Below, piece by piece: positions 38,110 to 46,939 of a DNA stretch of 64,000 nt (position 1 is its first letter; every line of letters begins with the position of its first letter). Source of the DNA: Mycobacterium sp. (GTDB lineage: Bacteria > Actinomycetota > Actinomycetes > Mycobacteriales > Mycobacteriaceae); contig JACPVR010000007.1 in the NCBI GenBank assembly GCA_016197405.1, positions 62,001 to 126,000 of the forward strand, read 5' to 3'. Below the pieces are notes generated by a model. The model did not search any database, was not told the DNA's origin, and worked only from the letters and a program-made list of their open reading frames with translations. Made by a program: the position numbers and the translations under genes.

Positions 38110-39236
38110 CCAAGGTCACCTTCCTGCTCTCCAAGGATCCGGTGACCGAAGAGGGCGGCGATGTCGCATTGTCGCGGCTGGTCATGAGGCTGGCCGCCGA
38201 CGCCTTCGACGTATCGGCGATATGTCTGTCGGGGCAGCGCGGCGACGCCACGCTGTGGCCCGACGGACCGGCGCTGACCAGAGTCCCGAAACCGGCCATC
38301 AAACCGGCCCGTCTGCTCGCCGATGCGCTACGGCGCAGGCGCAGTCTGGTCCATGTCCGGTTCGACACCACCGAACTCCTCGGTGAGATCGAGCGTCGCG
38401 ATACCGACGTCTTCGTCGCCGAACACAGCTATATGGCCGAAACGGTGCTGCGCAGCAGCCGACGGGAGTCGACCGGATGCGTGGTCAACACCCATAACAG
38501 CGAGTCACTGGTGTGGCTCGCCAACCGCGGAGCGCTGGGCCGGGTGGAAGCGCCACGCCTGGTCCGAGACGAACTGCGGGTGGCGCGCACCGCCGACGCC
38601 GTGGGCTGTTATGACGCGCAGGAAGCCCAGATGTACCGCGACAAGGGCGTGGCGAATGCGCAATTCATGGCGGTTACGCTGCCGCCGTCGACACCTATCG
38701 ATATTTCGTCGACACCGCGGCGGATGGTGTTCTTCGGCCGCCGGGACTGGCCGCCCAATCAGGAAGCGTTCCTCAACGCACTGCGGCTGTGGCCGCGTAT
38801 CGCCGACGGTATTGCAGGAGCCGAATTGTGCATCGTCGGGGCGAAAAAGCCCGGCGCGGCCGATCCGCCTTATCCCGACGGTGTCCGGGAACTCGGCTTC
38901 GTCGACGATCTCGGGCAATTCCTTTCCGGCTGCCGGGCGCTGATGGCACCGGTGCTGACCGGCGGAGGCGTGCGGGTCAAGATCCTCGACGCCGCCAGTC
39001 AGGGCCTTCCCGTGGTGGGGACGCCGGTGGCGGTCGGCTCACTGGACACCGTGCTGGGACTTCCGACGTTCGACGACGACGACGCATTCATCGCGCAGTG
39101 CCGCCGGTTTCTGCTCGATCGTGACATTGCGGTTAACGCTGGAAAACAATTGTTTGAAATCAACAGCGAGCATTGGCGGCGGCGCGGTCCGCATCAATCG
39201 GTCGAGGCGCTGCTGCTTGCCGGTGTCCGTCCTTGA
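38106..39236 (+). CDS. Glycosyltransferase (family 4-like, TuaC/WcaC-type C-domain)
   Basis: 376 residues. The C-terminal Rossmann domain has RRMVFFGRRDWPPNQEAFLNAL and the donor loop LTGGGVRVKILDAASQGLPVVGTPV, typical of GT-B sugar transferases of the GT4 clan. The N-terminal part holds NTHNSESLVW. The ATG overlaps the flippase stop (ATGA). Its 3' end overlaps the converging polymerase gene by 43 nt. Donor and acceptor unknown. Confidence 0.85.
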   Translation: MTKVTFLLSKDPVTEEGGDVALSRLVMRLAADAFDVSAICLSGQRGDATLWPDGPALTRVPKPAIKPARLLADALRRRRSLVHVRFDTTELLGEIERRDTDVFVAEHSYMAETVLRSSRRESTGCVVNTHNSESLVWLANRGALGRVEAPRLVRDELRVARTADAVGCYDAQEAQMYRDKGVANAQFMAVTLPPSTPIDISSTPRRMVFFGRRDWPPNQEAFLNALRLWPRIADGIAGAELCIVGAKKPGAADPPYPDGVRELGFVDDLGQFLSGCRALMAPVLTGGGVRVKILDAASQGLPVVGTPVAVGSLDTVLGLPTFDDDDAFIAQCRRFLLDRDIAVNAGKQLFEINSEHWRRRGPHQSVEALLLAGVRP

Positions 39237-40708
39237 GTCGAATCCGAACCCTCCAGCAATTCCACAGGTTCGACTTTGCTGGACGCCTGCTCTTTGCGGC
39301 GTAATTCGTCGACATAGATCAGGAAAGCCAGCATCATCGAAAATGTCGCGGTGGCGGCCTGGATATCGACGACAGGCTTGTCGAGGTTGAGCGCGACCAC
39401 ACAGACACCGATCGAGATGCCACCGTAGAGCGCGTACGGCAGGGAATCGCTGCGAATGGCGCGGTAGCCCGCCACACAGGCCAGCACCAGGGCGACGACC
39501 AAGATGATGGCCGCGAACGATCCGGCGCGGAAGGCCGTCAGCGCAGGCACATTGGACGGCAACGTCCGGACCAGCGCGTAGGCGGCCTCACCGCTCTGGA
39601 ACTCGGCCCGGCCCCAGCCCGCCCCGAACAGCCAGTGCCCCGACATCGCACCCGGCCACGCCGCGAACGCGTCGCTGCGCGCCGTCGCGCCCACATCGCT
39701 GCCGCCCAGCGAACTGAAAAGCCGCCCGCGCACCTGTGGCACGGCGAAGGCGACCAACACCGCCAACAGGCACAACGAGATCGCGCCGGCCCGCTGGCGT
39801 GCCTTCATTCCGTGGAAGATCAGGACCAGCAGGATGCCGAGCACCACGCTGAACAACGCCGAACGGCTCAGTGTCAGTGCGACACCGGCCAGCAGGATCG
39901 CCGCGAGGATGATGCGTGCGTAGCCGGCGAATACGATCAAGCAGATCCCAAGGGCGATCGCCAGGCACAGACCGGCGGTGTTCGGCAGCACCCACGTGCC
40001 ACCGAGTCGCAGTGCCGAGCTGCCGTCGCCGGTCGTCGCGAGGATCTGGGTGTTACCGCGCAGACCCTCACCGCCGCCGTAGCCGAAAGGCTTGAGGATC
40101 TTGAACGACTTCTGATTCTTGTCCACGAAGACGATCGCGATACCCCAGAGGGCGTTGAACGATGCTGCGACGACGAAGATCTGGCCGAACCGCACCAGAT
40201 GTTCGCGGGGTAGTCGTGTCAGTACCACCACGATGACGGTGCACAGCGCCCACCGGGCGAACTCCACGATGCCGCCGATCCGGACACCGGTGAAGACCAT
40301 CGCCAGTCCGGAGACCGCGATGAGCAGCACGATCCACTTCTCGATCGGATGCAACGGTTGACCCGTGGACGGGTGGATCAGCGCGGCCAGCGCCGCGGAC
40401 GCCACGAAAAGCAGGTAAAGCGGTAGGTGGACACCGGGGAAGAAGCCGAAGGGGAGAGCGCCCAGCACCGCCGCCAGGCTCCAGTAGAGCCACAACGGAT
40501 GCCGCAGGCCGACATAGATGCCGACCACCAGGCCCGCCACGCCGATCACGGCGAGCAGTCCGATCTTCCCGCCGAACACCGCCGCCCCCGCGACGACCGG
40601 GCAAATCGCCACGATGGCAACTCCCGTTAAGATCTCCGACCGCGTCACGGTGTATATCCTTACCCTGAGTTCGCTGAAATCACTAGTTTCCGCCCTGAGG
40701 TAACGCAT
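39194..40708 (-). CDS. Wzy-like O-antigen polymerase/ligase membrane protein
   Basis: 504 residues with about 11-12 membrane helices and one large outer loop (about 320-385: GRLFSSLGGSDVGATARSDAFAAW). The segment AFAAWPGAMSGHWLFGAGWG is the usual Wzy_C/O-antigen ligase signature around the big loop. It should link repeat units on the outer face after flipping. It is the only gene of the island on the minus strand; its 5' end faces the Wzz operon. Confidence 0.83.
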   Translation of the reverse strand: MRYLRAETSDFSELRVRIYTVTRSEILTGVAIVAICPVVAGAAVFGGKIGLLAVIGVAGLVVGIYVGLRHPLWLYWSLAAVLGALPFGFFPGVHLPLYLLFVASAALAALIHPSTGQPLHPIEKWIVLLIAVSGLAMVFTGVRIGGIVEFARWALCTVIVVVLTRLPREHLVRFGQIFVVAASFNALWGIAIVFVDKNQKSFKILKPFGYGGGEGLRGNTQILATTGDGSSALRLGGTWVLPNTAGLCLAIALGICLIVFAGYARIILAAILLAGVALTLSRSALFSVVLGILLVLIFHGMKARQRAGAISLCLLAVLVAFAVPQVRGRLFSSLGGSDVGATARSDAFAAWPGAMSGHWLFGAGWGRAEFQSGEAAYALVRTLPSNVPALTAFRAGSFAAIILVVALVLACVAGYRAIRSDSLPYALYGGISIGVCVVALNLDKPVVDIQAATATFSMMLAFLIYVDELRRKEQASSKVEPVELLEGSDSTQGRTPASSSASTD

Positions 40709-40735
40709 CCGTAGGCTGTTTGCCAGACTGCCCGC

Positions 40736-40741
40736 TATTGT
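40736..40741 (+). promoter_or_regulatory. Possible -10 box of the Wzz-lipase operon
   Basis: TATTGT in the 72-bp divergent gap between the polymerase gene and the Wzz gene. It fits TANNNT and would give a leader of about 33 nt. No -35 is evident. Confidence 0.35.
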
Positions 40742-40780
40742 GGTGAAGTTGCCGCAATCGCATGAGGAATGGAGCCTGTC

Positions 40781-42295
40781 TTGGCTATCGGGGATTACCT
40801 GCGTATCTTTGCACGGTACTGGTGGGTGGTGCTGATTGTGACGGCCCTCGGGGCGGCTATCGGTTACGGCACGACCTGGATTCCGACCCTGCTGGGGACC
40901 AAGCAGTACGTCTCCACCGCGCGACTGTTCGTCACCACCCAGAGCGGCACCTCGGTCGGCGACGCCTACCAGAACAACCTGTTCTCCCAGGAGCGCGTGG
41001 TTTCCTACGCCGGGTTGGCCACCAGCCAGCAGGTCGCGACGCGCGCCGTCGACCAGCTCAAGCTGCCGATCTCCGCCGACGACCTGCGCGCCAAGATCAC
41101 CGCGACGCCGCTGCCCAAGACCGTTTTGCTCGAGGTCTCCGCGACCGACGCCGACCCGGCCAACGCCCAGAGCTACGCCAACGCCGTCGCCGACCAGCTG
41201 GTGCGGTTGGCCAGCGAACTTGAGACCTCTCGCCGTGGCGGCACCCCGGCGGCCGGCGCAATCGTCGTCGACGATGCCGCGTTCGGCGTGCTCGATACCG
41301 GCATGAAGATGATGTACCGCGTCGGGCTGGGCGCATTCGGTGGTCTGGTGGTCGGCCTGGCGCTGGCCATCCTGCTGGGCAACGCCGATTCCCGGGTGCG
41401 CAGGCGCGAGCGCCTGGAAGAGGCCACCGGTGCACTGGTCATCGGCTCACTGGTCGACGATCCCAAGCGGCCGGTGGGCGTGGTCGATCTGGACGCCGGC
41501 GGAGTCGCGGTGGAACGGCTGCGTGAATTGCGCACCAACATCCAGTTCGCCAAGACCGCCGACGCCGCGGCACCGCATGTGATCGCGGTGACCAGCCCCA
41601 CCGCGGGTGACGGTCGCTCGACGACGGCTGTCGATCTCGCGGCGGTGTTCGCCGAGACCGGACATTCGGTCGTCCTGGTCGACGGCGATCTGGTGAATCC
41701 CACGCTGGCCCAACGTTTCGAGCTCACCGACGACGAGCACGACATCGCCGAACACCGCGGTCTGGTCAGCGTCCTGGCGGGCACCCACCGGATCGAAGAG
41801 GCCGTCATCGACAATGTCGAAGGCCTGCCGTTCGCACTGCTGCCCGCGGGCACGGTGCCGACCGTCGGCCGGCCGGTGTGGACACCGGATCTGGCCGCGC
41901 ACATCCTGGGCTCGCTGAGCCGCAACTTCGATTACGTCATCATCGACACGCCACCGCTGAACACCTGCACCGACGGTGCCGTCGTTGCGGCCGTCGGCGA
42001 CGGGGCGATCCTGCTGGCGCGCATCGGGCACACCAAGATCCCGGCGGTGCGCCGGGCCCTCGAGGTGCTCGCGGCGGCGAAGGCGCGCACCATCGGCGCG
42101 GTCGTGACCTGCGAGCCCGGTCATCGTGGCGAGCTGGCCAAGAGCGCCAAGGGCCCCGGCCAGACGTCGTCCGCCGACGCTGACGGATCGGCCTCGGCCA
42201 CTCCAACCGGCACTGACGCCGACGACGCCCGCAACGTCGAGCCGCGGCATCGCGTCGCGTCGTCGGAGCGCGGCGGGGCGAACACCAAACCGTAG
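40781..42295 (+). CDS. Wzz-type polysaccharide co-polymerase with degenerate tyrosine-kinase domain
   Basis: 504 residues from a TTG with GGAG 6 nt before it (an in-frame ATG at 40769 has its ribosome site too close). A Wzz domain lies between two membrane helices (about 14-36 and 173-195), then a cytosolic CpsD/BY-kinase-like P-loop domain (about 235-450). Walker A reads SPTAGDGRSTT with Arg279 in place of the essential lysine; A-prime (VVLVDGDLVNP) and Walker B (YVIIDTPPL) are kept. The Ser/Thr/Asp-rich tail has no tyrosine cluster. It probably sets chain length without kinase activity. First gene of a run of overlapping or close genes to 49519. Confidence 0.85.
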   Translation: MAIGDYLRIFARYWWVVLIVTALGAAIGYGTTWIPTLLGTKQYVSTARLFVTTQSGTSVGDAYQNNLFSQERVVSYAGLATSQQVATRAVDQLKLPISADDLRAKITATPLPKTVLLEVSATDADPANAQSYANAVADQLVRLASELETSRRGGTPAAGAIVVDDAAFGVLDTGMKMMYRVGLGAFGGLVVGLALAILLGNADSRVRRRERLEEATGALVIGSLVDDPKRPVGVVDLDAGGVAVERLRELRTNIQFAKTADAAAPHVIAVTSPTAGDGRSTTAVDLAAVFAETGHSVVLVDGDLVNPTLAQRFELTDDEHDIAEHRGLVSVLAGTHRIEEAVIDNVEGLPFALLPAGTVPTVGRPVWTPDLAAHILGSLSRNFDYVIIDTPPLNTCTDGAVVAAVGDGAILLARIGHTKIPAVRRALEVLAAAKARTIGAVVTCEPGHRGELAKSAKGPGQTSSADADGSASATPTGTDADDARNVEPRHRVASSERGGANTKP

Positions 42296-42310
42296 GCAGG
42301 CAGGTTCATC

Positions 42311-43567
42311 GTGCGTCGCGTCGTAGTTCTTCTGGTCTCCTTCATCGTGCTGCTTCCGGTGTGCATGATGGCGTCGGCGTGCGCACCCAAGTCCCCGACC
42401 CCGCCGCCGGGGGCGCAGCCGGAGGCCAAGGCATTCCAGCCGCAGTTCGACGGCGCACCGGCCATCCCGGCGCCGGACCTGACCGACGACGGCCCGGGCT
42501 CGCTGGTGTCGGCCAAAGAGTTTCGTGGCAGCGACTACCTCGACGACATCAACGCCAGTTATGTGCGGATGATGTACCGGTCGACCTCGGGTATCGACGG
42601 TTCACCGACCGAGGTGTCGGGCATCGTGGTGGTGCCCGCGGGTGATCCGCCCAACGGTGGCTGGCCCATCCTGGCGTTCGGGCACGGCACGACCGGCGTG
42701 CTGAACAAGTGCGCCCCCAGCCGTTTCAACCAGCTGCCCGGCACCGCCTACATGATCCAGGCGATGGTGATGAACGGTTTCGCGGTCGCGATGACCGACT
42801 ACCAGGGCATCGGCGTCCCGAATTACTACCATCCGTTCCTGGACGCAAAGACGTTCGGCTACAACATGATCGACGCGGTGCGTGCCGCGCGCAAGGTCGA
42901 TCCCAACCTGAGCAAGGAGTGGGTGGCGTTCGGCCACTCGCTCGGTGGGCTGGCGGCCTGGGCGGCGGCCGACCTCAACGACACCTATGGGCAGGGCATG
43001 GACCTGCGCGGGACGTTGTCGATGGCGCCCGCGGCGGACATGTCGGGCCTGGCCGATGCGGCCTGGAACGAGACGCTGACCCAGGATCAGCGTGTGGCAT
43101 TGGTTTTCGTGTTGCAGTCGCTGAAGTGGATACATCCCGATCTGGACCTTGAGGCCTACCGGCGGGGTGCGACCGCCGAACACTGGGACGAGCTGCTGAA
43201 CTGTCTGCCGCCCGATCTCAACGACGTCTCCCGGGTCCGTCGCCTGATGAAGAATTCCGATCTGAAACCGGCCACCGAGGAAGACCGCGACCGGCTACGC
43301 GAGTACCTGGCGCAGATGTCGTTGCCGCTGCACAAGATCACCTCGCCGATGGCGGTGGTGTACGGCACCGAAGACACCCTCGTCGACGTGGAATGGACCG
43401 AGCAGGCGCTCAAGCGTGCCTGCGCGATGGGAAGCCACATCCTGATCGAGAAGAAGATGGGGCAGGGTCACGGCGATCTCGACAGCGCCTTCGGCCTGCC
43501 ATGGCTCATCTCCCGGCTGACCGACGAGACCGTACCGAACAGCTGTCTGGACGGTGACTGGTCATGA
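42311..43567 (+). CDS. Exported LIP-family lipase 1 (lipoprotein)
   Basis: 418 residues from a GTG. A signal peptide ends in a lipobox-like ASAC, so the protein should be lipid-anchored outside. Alpha/beta hydrolase of the secretory lipase (PF03583-like) type: GGWPILAFGHG, TDYQGIGVPNYYHP, nucleophile motif GHSLGG, an aspartate in VVYGTEDTLVD and a histidine in GQGHGDLD, so the triad is complete. One of five paralogs in the island, ATGA-coupled to the second Wzz gene. Substrate unknown; an acyl ester on the polysaccharide or a nearby lipid is inferred from context. Confidence 0.83.
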   Translation: MRRVVVLLVSFIVLLPVCMMASACAPKSPTPPPGAQPEAKAFQPQFDGAPAIPAPDLTDDGPGSLVSAKEFRGSDYLDDINASYVRMMYRSTSGIDGSPTEVSGIVVVPAGDPPNGGWPILAFGHGTTGVLNKCAPSRFNQLPGTAYMIQAMVMNGFAVAMTDYQGIGVPNYYHPFLDAKTFGYNMIDAVRAARKVDPNLSKEWVAFGHSLGGLAAWAAADLNDTYGQGMDLRGTLSMAPAADMSGLADAAWNETLTQDQRVALVFVLQSLKWIHPDLDLEAYRRGATAEHWDELLNCLPPDLNDVSRVRRLMKNSDLKPATEEDRDRLREYLAQMSLPLHKITSPMAVVYGTEDTLVDVEWTEQALKRACAMGSHILIEKKMGQGHGDLDSAFGLPWLISRLTDETVPNSCLDGDWS

Positions 43568-44313
43568 ACCCGCCCGTCGGGGTTCCACGGCTGCGGGACT
43601 ACCTGCGGATCGTCGCCGGTGGCTGGTTCGTCATCGTCTGCGCCACAGTGCTTTCCGGCATCGCCGCGCTGTGTGTGCAGAATTTCGTGAAGGCGCCCGA
43701 CTACGTCGCGGAGACCCGGCTGTTCGCGATCATCCCCAGTGATGCCGGAGTGTTCGCGGCCTACGAAGGCGATCTGGCGTCGACCTTCCGCAACGGCAAC
43801 CTCTACCCGGCGCTGGCCAAGTCGACGCTGGTGGCCAACCGCACCATCGACGATCTGCACCTGAGCATGTCGCCGGCCGCGCTGGCCAAGATGGTGACAG
43901 TCAACGCCACACCGACCACGTTGTCCCCGTACGCATTACCGGCGTCGGCGGTGCTTCAGCTCCGGGTGACCGGCGACGATCCCGAGCAGGCCGTGGCGAT
44001 CGCCAATGCGCTGTCGAACAATCTGGCGGCGGTCTCACGCGAGCTCGAATGGGTACTGCCCAAGCCCGACAGCCCGGTGCGCTACACCGGCCCCGGCGCC
44101 GAGCTGATCAGGGTCGACGACGCCGTCACCGCGCAAGAAGTCCGCCCGTCATGGATCAAGACGGTGGGGACCGGAGCCGGTGTGGGTCTGGGGTTCAGTG
44201 TGCTGCTGGTGCTCATCGTCGGCCTTGTACGCGGCCGGGTGCTCGACAAGGGTCAGCTCAATTACGTCATCGCACAGGCAACTGACCGGGAGGTGCCGTG
44301 GAACGTCCGCTGA
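43564..44313 (+). CDS. Wzz-like chain-length protein without kinase domain
   Basis: 249 residues. Two membrane helices (about 18-40 and 198-222) flank an outer domain with the Wzz pattern (LRDYLRIVAGGWFVIV at the start, VLQLRVTGDDPEQAVAIANALSNNLA before the second helix). There is no P-loop. It overlaps the first lipase gene (ATGA), and the second lipase starts 16 nt inside its 3' end, so the three proteins are made together. It could form mixed rings with the longer Wzz protein. Confidence 0.8.
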   Translation: MNPPVGVPRLRDYLRIVAGGWFVIVCATVLSGIAALCVQNFVKAPDYVAETRLFAIIPSDAGVFAAYEGDLASTFRNGNLYPALAKSTLVANRTIDDLHLSMSPAALAKMVTVNATPTTLSPYALPASAVLQLRVTGDDPEQAVAIANALSNNLAAVSRELEWVLPKPDSPVRYTGPGAELIRVDDAVTAQEVRPSWIKTVGTGAGVGLGFSVLLVLIVGLVRGRVLDKGQLNYVIAQATDREVPWNVR

Positions 44314-45575
44314 TCGCCACCGGAAAGCGTCTGTTCACGACGGTGGCCGTGCTGGTCGCCCTGACCGCGTCCGCGGTCGCATGCTCGAATCCGCAACAGG
44401 ATCCACCGACACCGGCCGCCGAAGACGTGGTGGCACTGTCCGGTGATTTCAGCGGCAGCGGGCCGGGCACCCTCAAGACCGCGACGCGGTTGTCGAACAT
44501 CGATCGCCGGATGCTCAAGGTCGCCGCAATGTCGGCGCGCGTCGAGTACGAATCGCAGTCCGGCGTCGACGGCAGTCCGCAGACCGTCTCCGGCGTGGTG
44601 TTCGCCCCCTTCGGCACGCCGCCGGCCGGTGGCTGGCCGATCATCGCGTTCGGGCACCCCAGCTCGGGGGTGCAATGGGACTGCGCGCCATCGCAATCGC
44701 CGTGGCTGCTGAGCCTTTCCGAAGGTATCGCCGCACTGGTCAAGGCCGGTTTCATCGTCACCATGACCGACTACCAGGGTCTTGGTGTGCAGGGCACCTA
44801 TCACCCCTACCTCGACCCCACCACCGAAGGCATGAACGTCATCGACTCGGTCCGGGCCGCGCAGAAACTGGTTCCCGACGCTTCCGACCGCTGGGTCGGT
44901 GTCGGCGTCTCACAGGGCGGCCAGGCCGTCTGGGCGGCCAACGAGCTGGCCTCCACCTATGGTGCCGGGCTCGAACTGCTCGGTTCGGCAAGCGCATCGC
45001 CGGCATTGGACATCAGCCCGATGGCCGATACCGCGGCCGCGGGCCAACTGACCACCGAGCAGACCGGCGCCTACGTCTGGATCCTGGAAGCTCTGTCGAA
45101 CATGCACCCCGATTTCGACCTGGACGACTACCGGCACGGGCTGGCCAAGGAGAAGTGGGACACCCTCATCGACTGCGGCGGCGAGTCGTCGAAGGCCCGA
45201 CTGGACCTGTCCAAGCAGCTGACCCCGGACGATCTCAAGCCGTCCTCACCGGCGGCCGTCGACAAACTGCGCGGCTATCTGCAGCAGATGAGCCTGCCCA
45301 AGGTGCCCGCGGCGGCACCGATTCTGGTGATGCACGGCGATTCCGACCGTCTGGTGCCCTCGGACTGGACCGAGGCCGCGATCAAGAAGGCCTGCGATAT
45401 GGGTGACAACGTGACGTCGTTCATCGGCGTCGGTAAGGGACACGACGACGTGCAGGCCGGATCGGTCATCACCTGGGTTCAGCAGCGATTCAACGGCGAA
45501 GAGGCCAAGAGCACCTGCGCCATGCCGGATGGGCCGTCGGTCAAGATCGGGGCGACGCCCTGGTACGCGCAATGA
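44298..45575 (+). CDS. Exported LIP-family lipase 2 (lipoprotein)
   Basis: 425 residues from a GTG with GGGAGG 4 nt before it. Signal peptide with lipobox-like AVAC. Hydrolase motifs: GGWPIIAFGHP, TDYQGLGVQGTYHP, nucleophile GVSQGG (Ser205), aspartate in VMHGDSDRLVP and histidine in GKGHDDVQ; triad complete. Closest in the window to lipase 3 (shared RWVGxGVxQGGQAVWAANEL). It follows the second Wzz gene with a 16-nt overlap. Confidence 0.83.
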   Translation: MERPLIATGKRLFTTVAVLVALTASAVACSNPQQDPPTPAAEDVVALSGDFSGSGPGTLKTATRLSNIDRRMLKVAAMSARVEYESQSGVDGSPQTVSGVVFAPFGTPPAGGWPIIAFGHPSSGVQWDCAPSQSPWLLSLSEGIAALVKAGFIVTMTDYQGLGVQGTYHPYLDPTTEGMNVIDSVRAAQKLVPDASDRWVGVGVSQGGQAVWAANELASTYGAGLELLGSASASPALDISPMADTAAAGQLTTEQTGAYVWILEALSNMHPDFDLDDYRHGLAKEKWDTLIDCGGESSKARLDLSKQLTPDDLKPSSPAAVDKLRGYLQQMSLPKVPAAAPILVMHGDSDRLVPSDWTEAAIKKACDMGDNVTSFIGVGKGHDDVQAGSVITWVQQRFNGEEAKSTCAMPDGPSVKIGATPWYAQ

Positions 45576-45619
45576 TCGCCGCGTCAGCGATGTCGGACAA
45601 CCGGGTAAGTCAGCTGTGA
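45572..45619 (+). CDS. Candidate micro-ORF bridging lipases 2 and 3
   Basis: A 15-residue frame, MIAASAMSDNRVSQL. Its ATG overlaps the lipase 2 stop (ATGA), and its TGA overlaps the GTG start of lipase 3 (GTGA). It fills the 40-bp gap exactly. Could pass ribosomes on to lipase 3, which has no strong ribosome site of its own. Product not shown. Confidence 0.35.
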   Translation: MIAASAMSDNRVSQL

Positions 45620-46935
45620 CCCGGCAGGTTTTCCGCGCCGTGGCATGCGCGGCGGTGATCGTCATGGGCGTGGCCACCGGTTGCGGATCGGATCCGGCTC
45701 CGCCGTTCAAACCGCAGTCACTCAACGGCGTGAGCGTGCCCGGTGACTTCAGTGGCGCCGGACAGAAACCCGGGGCGCTGAGCTCGGCGCGCACGCTGCC
45801 GACCATCGACCGGCGGCTGCGCGCGGCGTCATCGCTGGCGGCGCGCATCGTCTACACCTCGACGTCGGGTGTGACGCTGGCGCAGACCCAGGTCAGCGGA
45901 TCGGTGTTCGTCCCGCTGGGCAATGCACCCGACGGTGGCTGGCCGGTGGTGGCCTTCGGGCACCCGACGACCGGCATCCAGCTCGGCTGTGCCCCGTCAC
46001 TGTCGGCCAATCTGCTCGGCTCCTCCGAGGTGATCACGGCGCTGGTCCGGGCGGGCTATGTGGTGACCGTGCCCGACTACCAGGGCCTGGGCGTCGAGGG
46101 CAGCGATCACCCGTTCCTCGACCCGACCACCGCGGGCTACAACGTCATCGACGCGGTCCGGGCCACCCGCAAACTGGTACCCGGCGCATCGGACCGGTGG
46201 GTCGGGATCGGTGTGGGTCAAGGGGGACAAGCGGTTTGGGCGGCAAACGAGCTGACCCCGAACTACGGCACCGACCTCTCGCTGCTCGGCACCGCCAGCC
46301 TGGCCCCGTTGCTCGACGTCTACGATCTGGCGCAGGCCGCCGCCGACGGGCAGCTGACCCGCGATCAGCAGCCGATGCTGCAGCTGATCCTCGCGTCGCT
46401 GAAACGGCAGTACCCGGATTTCCCGGTCGACGAGTTCCGTCGCGGCATCGTCAAGGACAACTGGGATGTGCTGTCGGCCTGCCAAGGCTCGCGGGCAGGG
46501 GAGCGGGCCGGGGTCATCGACCACATCACCGCCGACGATCTGCGGCCCGAATCACCGCAGGCGGTGACGCTGCTGCAGGGCTTCCTGGAGAAGGTGCGGT
46601 TGCCGCAGGCGCCCGCGGCCGCACCGATGATGGTCGACTACGGCGGTCAGGATGCCGTCACACCGGCGGCCTGGACCGAGCGGTCGATCCTGGCGGCGTG
46701 CCGGATGGGCGACATCATCACCATCCATGTCCAGCCCGACAAAGGCCAGACCAATATCGACGCCTCGCTCGCCCTGCAGTGGGTCGCGGACCGGTTCGCC
46801 AATGCCGGACCGCGAAACGACTGTGCGGCGTTCATCGCGGCGCACAGCGGCGCCTCACCCGATGCCGGACAAGCGGCGACCTCCGAAGAACAATCCGGTG
46901 CCTCTGCCCAGCCAGCGCCCGGGGAAGGTGAATAA
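45616..46935 (+). CDS. LIP-family lipase-like lipoprotein 3, probable pseudoenzyme
   Basis: 439 residues from a GTG. Signal peptide with lipobox-like ATGC. The fold motifs are kept (GGWPVVAFGHP, PDYQGLGVEGSDHP, YGGQDAVTP), but the nucleophile motif reads GVGQGG, with Gly201 where its sister lipase has Ser205, and the histidine motif reads DKGQTN, with Gln378 for His. Two of three catalytic residues are gone while the frame is intact and full length, so it is likely a non-catalytic partner. C-terminal tail Ser/Ala/Gln-rich. It ends 4 bp before the acyltransferase gene. Confidence 0.8.
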   Translation: MTRQVFRAVACAAVIVMGVATGCGSDPAPPFKPQSLNGVSVPGDFSGAGQKPGALSSARTLPTIDRRLRAASSLAARIVYTSTSGVTLAQTQVSGSVFVPLGNAPDGGWPVVAFGHPTTGIQLGCAPSLSANLLGSSEVITALVRAGYVVTVPDYQGLGVEGSDHPFLDPTTAGYNVIDAVRATRKLVPGASDRWVGIGVGQGGQAVWAANELTPNYGTDLSLLGTASLAPLLDVYDLAQAAADGQLTRDQQPMLQLILASLKRQYPDFPVDEFRRGIVKDNWDVLSACQGSRAGERAGVIDHITADDLRPESPQAVTLLQGFLEKVRLPQAPAAAPMMVDYGGQDAVTPAAWTERSILAACRMGDIITIHVQPDKGQTNIDASLALQWVADRFANAGPRNDCAAFIAAHSGASPDAGQAATSEEQSGASAQPAPGEGE

Positions 46936-46939
46936 CGCG

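Noticed and set aside
45616..46935. Lipase 3 as a pseudogene
   Set aside because: The frame is intact with signal peptide, lipobox and full length; only catalytic residues differ, so a kept pseudoenzyme fits better.
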